Positions 1-5,668 of a stretch of 13,090 bases of DNA are shown in pieces; positions within the stretch are counted from its first letter, which is position 1, and every line of letters starts with the position of its first letter. Source of the stretch: Candidatus Altarchaeota archaeon (GTDB taxonomy: Archaea; Altiarchaeota; Altiarchaeia; IMC4; QMZM01); contig JAHIKS010000130.1 of NCBI GenBank assembly GCA_018897475.1, forward strand, positions 1-13,090, read 5' to 3'. The translations under genes and the position numbers were made by a program. The notes under the pieces were generated by a model. It did not search any database. It was not told where the DNA came from and saw only the letters and a program-made list of their open reading frames with translations.

Positions 1-232
1 GCTCGATGTTCTGTTCCAGCAGAACAAGAACGCCGGGCTCATTATACTTCGTAATGCCGTTGAAGAGGTACTGGATTCCAAATATGGTCTTTCCTGTGCC
101 ACACGCTCCGGTAAGCAGAATAGTTCTTCCCCTAGGAAAACCCCCGCTAATCACCTCATCAAGCCCCGGGATTCCGGTGGGGCAGCGGTCATCGCCCTCA
201 AACTCAATCTCCTCTTCAGCATCCATCTTCAT
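1..232 (-). CDS. KaiC-family RecA-like ATPase, N-terminal fragment
   Basis: Only the first 77 residues are in the window; the gene runs off the left edge. The fragment shows the typical KaiC/RadA-like opening: a PTGIPGLDEVISGGFPRG segment at residues 18-35, then a Walker A loop GACGTGKT at 42-49, then the start of the ATPase core. Archaeal single-domain KaiC-like proteins are ATPases mostly of unknown role, some linked to signalling, motility or stress. The ATG at 232 overlaps the last base of the preceding HAD stop codon (TAATG), so translation is probably coupled. A second in-frame ATG at 226 is possible, and a TATA-like element (252-259) lies 29 bases before it, so an internal leaderless promoter is conceivable. 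Family assignment is secure; function is not. Confidence 0.85.
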   Translation of the reverse strand, partial: MKMDAEEEIEFEGDDRCPTGIPGLDEVISGGFPRGRTILLTGACGTGKTIFGIQYLFNGITKYNEPGVLVLLEQNIE

Positions 233-891
233 TATTTATTTACGGTGATACTATAAATATCTAAAACGTCATCGACGATAAAATCAGGCTTTAGCTCCTC
301 AGCCCCCTCCTTGTCAAGAACGCCGCTCAGTACAGCGACCGATGTAACTCCCGCCCCTTTAGCCGCAAGGATGTCGCTTTTTGCATCTCCCACGAAGAGG
401 GCATCCCCCTTATCTACCTGGAAGAATTCCACTGCCTTCAGAACTATGTCAGGGGCCGGCTTGGAATTCTCCACGTCCTCTGCGCAGAGAGTTAAGTCAA
501 AGAGGCCGTCCAGATTCAGGTAGTCCATGGTTCTATCAAGGAAAGACCTTTCATTGCCGGTGGCTATTGCAAGCTTCATACCATCTCCTTTGAGTTTTTG
601 CAGGAATTCCCTCAGGCCCGGGACCGGCTTTATGTTTTCAAGGAACCACTGCGAGTGGATAATGTCGTGGTGATATTCATAAGCCAAATCCAGCTTCTCT
701 TTGCTATACTCGTCACCCATCATCAGCTTCAGAATAACTTTGTAGGGCTTCCCAAAATGTGATGTCAATTCATCCTGAGGGACATCCCTTCTTACACCTG
801 CCTTATCCAGCGCTCTTCTGGCCGCCTCCACGTGCGCCTCATTTGACAGAGCAAGAACCCCGTCGAAGTCAAAGATAATCAGCCTAAACAT
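232..891 (-). CDS. HAD-superfamily phosphatase (phosphoglycolate phosphatase / beta-phosphoglucomutase-like)
   Basis: A 219-residue HAD subfamily IA hydrolase with all four motifs: DFDGV with nucleophile Asp8 and acid/base Asp10, Thr111 in IATGN (motif II), Lys144 in SKPAPD (motif III), and GDAKSD at 168-173 (motif IV). The small helical cap between motifs I and II (about residues 16-85) is that of phosphoglycolate phosphatase and beta-phosphoglucomutase relatives. It probably dephosphorylates a small cytosolic metabolite; the substrate cannot be read from the sequence. I start at ATG 891 rather than the upstream in-frame ATG at 966, because 891 opens directly at the HAD strand, is preceded by a purine-rich GGGGAAGG stretch, and gives an 8-base overlap with the bud32 stop. 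The upstream start would add 25 residues with no family resemblance that overlap bud32. It is the middle gene of a three-gene minus operon. Confidence 0.88.
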   Translation of the reverse strand: MFRLIIFDFDGVLALSNEAHVEAARRALDKAGVRRDVPQDELTSHFGKPYKVILKLMMGDEYSKEKLDLAYEYHHDIIHSQWFLENIKPVPGLREFLQKLKGDGMKLAIATGNERSFLDRTMDYLNLDGLFDLTLCAEDVENSKPAPDIVLKAVEFFQVDKGDALFVGDAKSDILAAKGAGVTSVAVLSGVLDKEGAEELKPDFIVDDVLDIYSITVNK

Positions 892-1486
892 ACCTTCCCC
901 TCTTTTCAATCGTTTTAATCCTTGAGAGAATTTCCTTGTTTTCAGATTTCCTTGCATATTCATCAATTATCGAGTTCCACATGAGCTCAAACATGTTGGT
1001 ATGGGTAGCATGCAGCGCCTTCTTCAATACAACTAGGTCCATGGCCTTGTCCTCCACCCTCGTCGAGGTCATCCCAAGTCCGAAGTCTATGAAATAGACT
1101 TTGTTGTCCTTGAGTATCATGTTGGAGGTTGTGAGGTCATTGTGGACTATGTTATGGTCGTGAAGTTTTGCTATCAAAGCTCCGATTTCCATGGAAAGCT
1201 GCTTAACGGCTTTCTCATCCCCTCCATCAATCACGTCCTTGAGAATCCTGCCCTCCAGGAATTCCATAACTATCTTCTTCTCCTTAACATCAGTTTTGTG
1301 AATCCTTGGAACCGGAACCCCCACCCTCTTCGCATTCTCCAGTAACTTACTCTCCCTTTTTGTCCTCAACTTCCTCAGCCTCTCGTCCAGTTCCTCCACC
1401 CTGTATTCCTTCTTTATCCTCTCCTTCACAAGGTTTCCATCATTCATGTAGAGGTTAGCTTCTGCCCCCTTGGCAACGATTTTCAT
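884..1486 (-). CDS. bud32: Bud32, KEOPS-complex kinase/ATPase (tRNA t6A modification)
   Basis: A 200-residue small atypical protein kinase of the Bud32/piD261 family. Bud32 is the ATPase subunit of KEOPS, which works with Kae1, Cgi121 and Pcc1 to place threonylcarbamoyl-adenosine at position 37 of ANN-decoding tRNAs. Visible marks are the KGAEANLY glycine-poor nucleotide loop at 6-13, a basic arginine/lysine-rich helix at 20-47, the catalytic loop HNDLTTSN at 115-122 with catalytic Asp117, and the DFG metal-binding motif at 134-136. The catalytic loop usually reads HGD in this family; here Gly is replaced by Asn. The protein is free-standing, not fused to Kae1 as in some euryarchaea. It heads the minus operon and is transcribed divergently from the UPF0147 gene, with 51 bp between the two ATGs. 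Confidence 0.93.
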   Translation of the reverse strand: MKIVAKGAEANLYMNDGNLVKERIKKEYRVEELDERLRKLRTKRESKLLENAKRVGVPVPRIHKTDVKEKKIVMEFLEGRILKDVIDGGDEKAVKQLSMEIGALIAKLHDHNIVHNDLTTSNMILKDNKVYFIDFGLGMTSTRVEDKAMDLVVLKKALHATHTNMFELMWNSIIDEYARKSENKEILSRIKTIEKRGRYV

Positions 1487-1504
1487 GGTTATTACTTTTA
1501 AATT

Positions 1505-1516
1505 CCATTATATTAA
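1505..1516. promoter_or_regulatory. Shared TATA element between divergent bud32 and UPF0147 genes
   Basis: A near-symmetric AT block with TTATAT at 1508-1513 is centred about 27 bases before the UPF0147 ATG (1538) and about 25 bases before the bud32 ATG (1486). Neither gene has a Shine-Dalgarno, so both look leaderless and a single element could serve both directions. Placement is seen in the sequence; promoter activity is inferred. Confidence 0.55.
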
Positions 1517-1537
1517 CTCCGTTCCGATTAGCGTAAG

Positions 1538-1843
1538 ATGGAAGTCAAGAAAGTTATAGAAAAGATTGATGATTTGATTGAAGATCATTCGATGCCGAAG
1601 AGAATCAAAGTCGTTCTTGAGAAGATAGGCAAGGAGCTGAAGAACGATATTGTAAATCCGGAGATTTGCAATAAATCACGAACCGAAGGTTCGTCATTGG
1701 AGCAGGACGTGGCTGTCAGAGTCACATCCGCAATCTACGAGCTTGAGGACGTTACCAATGACATCAACATTCCCATGCATGCAAAGACAGCACTATGGGA
1801 CCTGGTCAGCGACCTGGAGGCCATAAAGCACGAGGAAGAATGA
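1538..1843 (+). CDS. UPF0147 family protein with a palindrome-bearing insertion
   Basis: A 101-residue protein of the small archaeal UPF0147 family, whose function is unknown. The N-terminal helical part (1-36) and the conserved C-terminal part (about 56-98, with SAIYELEDVTNDINIPMH and a tryptophan-containing final helix) match the family. Other members, as I remember them, are nearer 85-90 residues and join these parts with a short acidic loop. Here residues about 39-53 form an extra segment rich in Asn, Ser, Glu and Lys, encoded around a perfect 7-bp inverted repeat. The gene starts a plus-strand transcript and overlaps the following tyrS by four bases (ATGA), so the two are probably co-translated. 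The link to tyrS suggests a translation-related role, but that is inference from position only. Confidence 0.85.
   Translation: MEVKKVIEKIDDLIEDHSMPKRIKVVLEKIGKELKNDIVNPEICNKSRTEGSSLEQDVAVRVTSAIYELEDVTNDINIPMHAKTALWDLVSDLEAIKHEEE
1674..1698. repeat. Imperfect palindrome inside the UPF0147 coding region
   Basis: ACGAACC (1678-1684) and GGTTCGT (1688-1694) form a perfect 7-bp inverted repeat around a GAA loop. After a C-C mismatch at 1677/1695, three more pairs (1674-1676 with 1696-1698) extend it to ten pairs. It lies within the apparent extra protein segment. It could be a small mobile palindrome or an mRNA hairpin. Confidence 0.6.
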
Positions 1844-2781
1844 TGGATTCGGAACAGATAAAAAGGAATACCCAGGAAATCGTAACCGAGGAGGAGCTTG
1901 ATTCCCTGCTGAAGAAAAAGAAATCTTCCATTACTTATTGCGGCTACGAGGTCTCTGGACCTGTTCATATCGGCACTCTTGTAGCAATCAACAAGCAGAT
2001 TGACTTCCAGCAGGCGGGGCTGAAGGTAAAGGTCCTTCTCGCTGACCTGCATACATACCTCAACCGAAAGGGCGACGAGAAATTCATCGAGGAGATGATT
2101 GAGTACTGGAAGAATTCCCTGAATGCCCTTGGGTTGAAGGCAGAGTTCGTCCTGGGCACAGAGTTCCAGTTCGATAAGGAATATATCCATGATGTCCTAT
2201 CCCTCGCCCTGAATTCCACCATGAACCGGGCCCTGAGGAGCATGCAGGAAATAGCCAGAGACGTAGAGCATGCAAGAGTCTCGCAAGTAATCTACCCGTT
2301 AATGCAGATTGCTGACATCAAGGCCCTTGATGTCGACATAGCCCATGGAGGCATGGAGCAGCGCAAGATTCACATGCTCGCAAGGGAGCTGCTGCCTGAG
2401 ATCGGCCATGAGAAGCCGGTATGCATCCATACGCCGTTGCTGTGCTCACTACAAGGACCCGAGACCAAGATGTCCAGCTCCATGCCCGAGACGATGATAA
2501 AGGTCGAGGAGAAACCCGAGGACATCAAGTCCAAGATATCCAAGGCATACTGCCCCCCCGAGAAAGAAGGGAACCCGATTCTACAAATCTGTGAATTAAT
2601 TCTATTTCCTAAATTCGGAAAAATGGAGATTAAAAGACCTGATAAATTTGGAGGAAATGTAGAATTCACTTCCTATGAAGAGCTGGAGAATTCCTATCTG
2701 GACAAGAACCTCCATGCCGCGGACCTTAAGAATTCCGTTGCTGAGGCACTGATTGAGCTGCTGGAGCCCGTCCGGGGCTAG
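1840..2781 (+). CDS. tyrS: Tyrosyl-tRNA synthetase, archaeal type
   Basis: A class I aminoacyl-tRNA synthetase that charges tRNA-Tyr in the cytoplasm. It is 313 residues, close to the roughly 306 of the Methanocaldococcus jannaschii enzyme, and aligns by eye along its whole length. Key marks are the HIGH-type HIGT at 43-46, Tyr36 in the substrate-pocket region CGYEVSG, the YPLMQIADI segment (152-160), the HGGMEQRKIHMLARE block at 169-183 and the KMSKS-type loop KMSSS at 210-214, followed by the short archaeal C-terminal domain ending LLEPVRG. ATG 1840 overlaps the upstream stop as ATGA; ATG 1843 is equally possible. An upstream in-frame ATG at 1795 would add 15 residues encoded inside the UPF0147 gene and is rejected. 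A stretch of about 90 bases (2581-2670) is only about 29% GC against 52-55% on either side. The stop shares a CTAG with the stop of the convergent HD gene. Confidence 0.96.
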   Translation: MMDSEQIKRNTQEIVTEEELDSLLKKKKSSITYCGYEVSGPVHIGTLVAINKQIDFQQAGLKVKVLLADLHTYLNRKGDEKFIEEMIEYWKNSLNALGLKAEFVLGTEFQFDKEYIHDVLSLALNSTMNRALRSMQEIARDVEHARVSQVIYPLMQIADIKALDVDIAHGGMEQRKIHMLARELLPEIGHEKPVCIHTPLLCSLQGPETKMSSSMPETMIKVEEKPEDIKSKISKAYCPPEKEGNPILQICELILFPKFGKMEIKRPDKFGGNVEFTSYEELENSYLDKNLHAADLKNSVAEALIELLEPVRG

Positions 2782-3974
2782 ACAAACTTCGCCAGCCTGG
2801 TCTGCGAGAACTCTATGTACTTCTCGGGGTTGAATTTCTTGAACTTCTCTGTCTCCTTCTTCGGCGCATAGATGCAGAATGTCATCTTTTCCTGCTCCGA
2901 TTTCTCGAGGGACTTTGCAAGTGAAGAAACCTCGTCAATCCTCTTCAGCTCCCCTTCAAAGTCAACAAGAACCTTGAACTCCGACAGCTTCGTTTCCGGC
3001 ATGTCCAGCAGTACGTAACCCTTCTCAATACCGAAGTCCTTCGCAATCGCGTCCTCTATCTTGGTCGAGCTGTCGTTCATGTCTTCCCTGAAGTTCTCCT
3101 CTATGGCAGAGATGTGCTCCTGAAAGACTATCTTGAACAGCTTCCTTTCATCAATCCTCCTGGTTATCTCCTCGGAATAGCCCCCGGAACTCCTCATCCT
3201 GTAGACCAGGTCGATATCATCCAGCTGGATGAATTCCTCGTAACTGAGCTTCTTGTTGTCCATCATGTCGACCAGGGCATGCCTGAACATCGCCTCAGCT
3301 ATCCTCTTCGTGTGATGCCTGTAGACGGTCTGGTACATCATGTTCCTGCTTATGAGTAAAGACTCTACAGCCTCAAGACTCCTCCTCTCTATGACCATAT
3401 CCCCGTCAACAATCTTCATACCGTAGATTATCCTCTCAAGGTCTATGACACCGTAAGCAACTCCTGCATAGTAGGCATCCCTTATCAGATAGTCCATCTT
3501 GTCGACGTCAATCTCAGAGGAGATGACCTTAGCAAGGTTCCCTCTGCCATGTATGAGGTCGGAGACATCCTTCGGCTCGATTCCGTTCTTGCCCAGGATG
3601 TCAGAAATCTCGGTATTCTCTATGATGTGAGAGGAATTCTCCTCGTGATGATGACCCATCCTGAGCAGGATTTCATCCGAGGTATGGGAAAAGGCGCAGT
3701 GACCGATGTCATGCAATAAACCGGCAATCCCGAGCTTTATGGTCTCATCGTCATCAAGGCCGAGGTGCTTCCCCGCGAGCTTTGCGAGCTGCATGACTCC
3801 CAGGGAATGTTCGAACCTGGTCGAATTCATTGCCGGATATATCAGATAGCACAAACCGTTCTGCTTTATGTGCCTCAGCCTCTGCAGTTGGGGAGTGTCT
3901 ATCAGCTCAAGCTCCAGCTCGCTGAGCACTATGGTGCCGTGAATTGGGTCGCGGATGGTTTTTACGGGCTTCAT
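2778..3974 (-). CDS. HD-domain phosphohydrolase, SAMHD1/dGTPase-like
   Basis: A 398-residue HD-superfamily metal-dependent phosphohydrolase. It begins with the family signature IRDPIHGTI (7-15) and TPQLQRLRHIKQ (27-38). Metal ligands are visible: His56 in RFEHSLGV, His88-Asp89 in LLHDIGHCAFSH, and Asp156 in EIDVDKMDYLIRDAYYAGV. This arrangement belongs to the SAMHD1/dGTPase group, which hydrolyses deoxynucleoside triphosphates to nucleosides plus triphosphate, controlling dNTP pools or degrading foreign nucleotides. The C-terminal 200 residues are helical and less conserved. I chose ATG 3974 over an upstream ATG at 4031, because the extra 19 residues do not resemble the family and a TATATA element lies 28 bases before 3974. 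It is single-gene, divergent from the HxlR regulator and convergent with tyrS. The exact substrate is inferred from family. Confidence 0.88.
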   Translation of the reverse strand: MKPVKTIRDPIHGTIVLSELELELIDTPQLQRLRHIKQNGLCYLIYPAMNSTRFEHSLGVMQLAKLAGKHLGLDDDETIKLGIAGLLHDIGHCAFSHTSDEILLRMGHHHEENSSHIIENTEISDILGKNGIEPKDVSDLIHGRGNLAKVISSEIDVDKMDYLIRDAYYAGVAYGVIDLERIIYGMKIVDGDMVIERRSLEAVESLLISRNMMYQTVYRHHTKRIAEAMFRHALVDMMDNKKLSYEEFIQLDDIDLVYRMRSSGGYSEEITRRIDERKLFKIVFQEHISAIEENFREDMNDSSTKIEDAIAKDFGIEKGYVLLDMPETKLSEFKVLVDFEGELKRIDEVSSLAKSLEKSEQEKMTFCIYAPKKETEKFKKFNPEKYIEFSQTRLAKFV

Positions 3975-3999
3975 TGTTATTATAAATGGAATTCGGGAA

Positions 4000-4005
4000 T
4001 ATATA
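4000..4005. promoter_or_regulatory. Shared TATATA box between divergent HD hydrolase and HxlR genes
   Basis: The self-complementary TATATA is centred about 30 bases before the HxlR ATG (4033) and about 28 bases before the HD ATG (3974). Both genes lack a Shine-Dalgarno. A single symmetrical box could therefore fire leaderless transcripts in both directions. The regulator may bind here and control itself and the HD gene; this is inference. Confidence 0.6.
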
Positions 4006-4032
4006 GTCCAAGAAACCCAATTAGATTCCATA

Positions 4033-4416
4033 ATGACAAAGGGTAAGTCCAGGTGCGGCAGGGATATAGGGAAATGTCCGACCTACAACGCATTGAAGCT
4101 TATATATAGAAAGTGGACACTGCACGTCCTGCAGGAATTCTACCTGTCAGGCCCCAGGCTAAGGTATAACGAGATTCAGAGGGCGCTTCCCTGGATAACC
4201 CCTAAAGTCCTGTCGCAGAGGCTCAGAGAGCTGGAGAGCGAGGGTATGTTAAAGAGAAAGGTCCTCAAGGACAAGGTTCCTGCCGGGGTCGAGTACTGCC
4301 TCACGAACAAGGGCGAGGACCTCGAGAAGGTCATCGAAGCGGCAAGAGCATGGGGCATAGAATGGGACAAATCCGGCCAGGAGCACGTCGTCTGCAAGAA
4401 AAAGAGGTCTACTTGA
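4033..4416 (+). CDS. HxlR-family winged-helix transcription regulator
   Basis: A 127-residue one-domain DNA-binding protein of the HxlR group (MarR-like winged helix). The N-terminus has the family mark CPTYNALKLIYRKWTLHVL at 15-33, including the hallmark cysteine before proline. The recognition helix region is around ITPKVLSQRLRELESEGML (55-73), and the wing is around KDKVPAGVEYCLTNKG (79-94). Relatives respond to aldehydes, quinones or oxidants through that N-terminal cysteine; Cys15 is present here, as is an extra Cys8. I start at ATG 4033, not 3955, because the longer form would run back into the divergent HD gene and a TATATA box sits 30 bases before 4033. The gene's last 8 bases overlap the end of the convergent ogg2 gene. 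The effector and the targets are unknown. Confidence 0.87.
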   Translation: MTKGKSRCGRDIGKCPTYNALKLIYRKWTLHVLQEFYLSGPRLRYNEIQRALPWITPKVLSQRLRELESEGMLKRKVLKDKVPAGVEYCLTNKGEDLEKVIEAARAWGIEWDKSGQEHVVCKKKRST

Positions 4417-5023
4417 ATACCTCTTCCGTTTCAAGCGACCAGAACAGCAGGTCCAGCTCCTGAAGCGGAATTCCAATATTTTGTGAGAATTTCTTCATCT
4501 TATTTTCAATCTCAATATACCTCCTTTTAGAAATACTCCTCGGAATCTCCAGAATCACTTTGAACCTGAGCAAATTCCTCAGAATGTGCCTGTCGAGAAT
4601 TGCGATATCCTTCCCATAACCGACGTTCCTGAGGAAGTGACTGGCCTCCTTCCAGCCCAAGCCCTTGACATTCTCTACAAGAAACTCGCGCATCTCAAGA
4701 GGATTATTCAGTTCTCTAAACTTTATTATTTCCTGGAAATTCCCCCTTGCCTCGACTATGTAATCTGATTTGTTGTTCGCGAACCTCACTCCAATGAGAC
4801 CCTTCCTTATCTCGGCCCTGCTCCCCCTGCGAAGGATGCCCTTCCCCGCGAGTTTACTGACCGCCTCCCAGCATGCCTTCGCCTTGGACTGGGGAGTGCA
4901 CAGGCAGAATGTCAGTTCCAGGAAAATCCTATCGTCCGGGCCCTTCCCGACAGCCTCGAATTCCGATATCCTTCCCCCAATCTCGGTTTTCCTTTCAGAA
5001 TAAGGCCTCTTTAGGTTATCCAT
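4409..5023 (-). CDS. ogg: Ogg2-type 8-oxoguanine DNA glycosylase/AP lyase
   Basis: A 204-residue base-excision repair enzyme that removes 8-oxoguanine and nicks the abasic site. It has the helix-hairpin-helix glycosylase signature: VKGLGWKEASHFLRNVG at 119-135 with catalytic Lys125, and Asp144 in AILDRHI, which activates the lysine. Length and layout match archaeal Ogg2 (about 205-210 residues), as opposed to AGOG or bacterial MutM. The protein ends in lysine (VFK); in Ogg2 enzymes the C-terminal lysine is a known determinant for recognising 8-oxoguanine, which supports the call. The ATG lies one base after the carS stop (TAGGATG), so the two genes form an operon. The half encoding the C-terminus contains an AT-rich patch (about 4471-4540, near 29% GC by hand count). 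Confidence 0.9.
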   Translation of the reverse strand: MDNLKRPYSERKTEIGGRISEFEAVGKGPDDRIFLELTFCLCTPQSKAKACWEAVSKLAGKGILRRGSRAEIRKGLIGVRFANNKSDYIVEARGNFQEIIKFRELNNPLEMREFLVENVKGLGWKEASHFLRNVGYGKDIAILDRHILRNLLRFKVILEIPRSISKRRYIEIENKMKKFSQNIGIPLQELDLLFWSLETEEVFK

Positions 5024-5024
5024 C

Positions 5025-5633
5025 CTACCACGGTTCCTTCTTCAGCTTCCACAGCCATGCAACGATATTTCCAAGAATGTGAATTCCGGGAGTGATGACA
5101 ACAATCACGAAGAAGCGGTCGTAGGTTATCATCTCCTCGAAGACGCCGTTCAGGTTCCAGGCGGAGAAGCAGTACCAGAGCCATGCGAAGAACAGGGCAC
5201 CAAAGACGAAATCCAGTTGGTCCAGAAGTGGGGCAGGGCTTCCCTTTCTCAAACCCGCCCTCCTCTTGACAAAGCTCCCTGCGAGGTCGCCAAGAATAGC
5301 ACCAAGAGATAGCATAAAGGCCAGCTCGAAGCCCATCTGGGGAAGGAATACCGCCGTCTTCAGCATTGAGGAGAAGAGAACATCTGCATCCTGCTGAAAC
5401 AGGACCTGGAGAATTCCCGCAACCGTTCCCGCGATGATTCCGGCATAGAACCCCCTCCATGTCTTTCCGTCGCCGAGGATTCTGACACCCATGAGTTTCC
5501 TCCCGCCGTCAATGGGAGTGCCGTATTTCTCAAGCCACTTTATCTTCGAAACGTTAACTGGAAAGGAGTTCGCAAAATAGGCGGGCAGGATGAACCATAG
5601 CGCGCCGAGAAGTCTGAGGTAAAGCATAAACAT
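5025..5633 (-). CDS. carS: CDP-archaeol synthase
   Basis: A 202-residue membrane enzyme that transfers CMP from CTP to digeranylgeranylglyceryl phosphate, giving CDP-archaeol, the activated precursor of archaeal phospholipids. Hydrophobic segments are visible at about 4-22, 62-80, 98-114, 142-160 and 170-192. Between them lie the family motifs GDGKTWRG at 54-61 and the long GDLAGSFVKRR...RKGSPAPLLDQLD region at 115-141, which holds the acidic metal-binding residues. It is encoded upstream of ogg2 with one base between the genes, and diverges from apgM with only 35 bp between ATGs. ATG 5633 (MFML) is taken as the start; an internal ATG at 5627 would remove two residues and is equally good by homology. 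The product uses CTP; pyrG, which makes CTP, is also in this window but is not linked. Confidence 0.93.
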   Translation of the reverse strand: MFMLYLRLLGALWFILPAYFANSFPVNVSKIKWLEKYGTPIDGGRKLMGVRILGDGKTWRGFYAGIIAGTVAGILQVLFQQDADVLFSSMLKTAVFLPQMGFELAFMLSLGAILGDLAGSFVKRRAGLRKGSPAPLLDQLDFVFGALFFAWLWYCFSAWNLNGVFEEMITYDRFFVIVVITPGIHILGNIVAWLWKLKKEPW

Positions 5634-5634
5634 A

Positions 5635-5664
5635 TTATTTAATGTTATCGGAGCAATTAAATAA
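5635..5664. promoter_or_regulatory. Interleaved divergent TATA boxes for apgM and carS
   Basis: The octamer TTATTTAA occurs on the plus strand at 5635-5642, centred about 30 bases before the apgM ATG (5669). It occurs again on the minus strand at 5657-5664, centred about 27 bases before the carS ATG (5633). Each box therefore sits next to the opposite gene's start, making an inverted repeat with a 14-base spacer. Both genes would be leaderless, and firing of one promoter should interfere with the other. Confidence 0.55.
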
Positions 5665-5668
5665 CACC

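Noticed and set aside
6..248. 80-codon plus frame at the left edge
   Set aside because: Opposite the KaiC-family Walker A coding sequence; no independent support.
1735..2190. 151-codon minus frame across UPF0147 and tyrS
   Set aside because: Spans two well-supported plus-strand genes and shows no recognisable domain.
5011..5460. 149-codon minus frame overlapping carS and the ogg start
   Set aside because: Same strand as carS but in another frame; Cys/Gly/Arg-rich translation without family features, while carS is certain.
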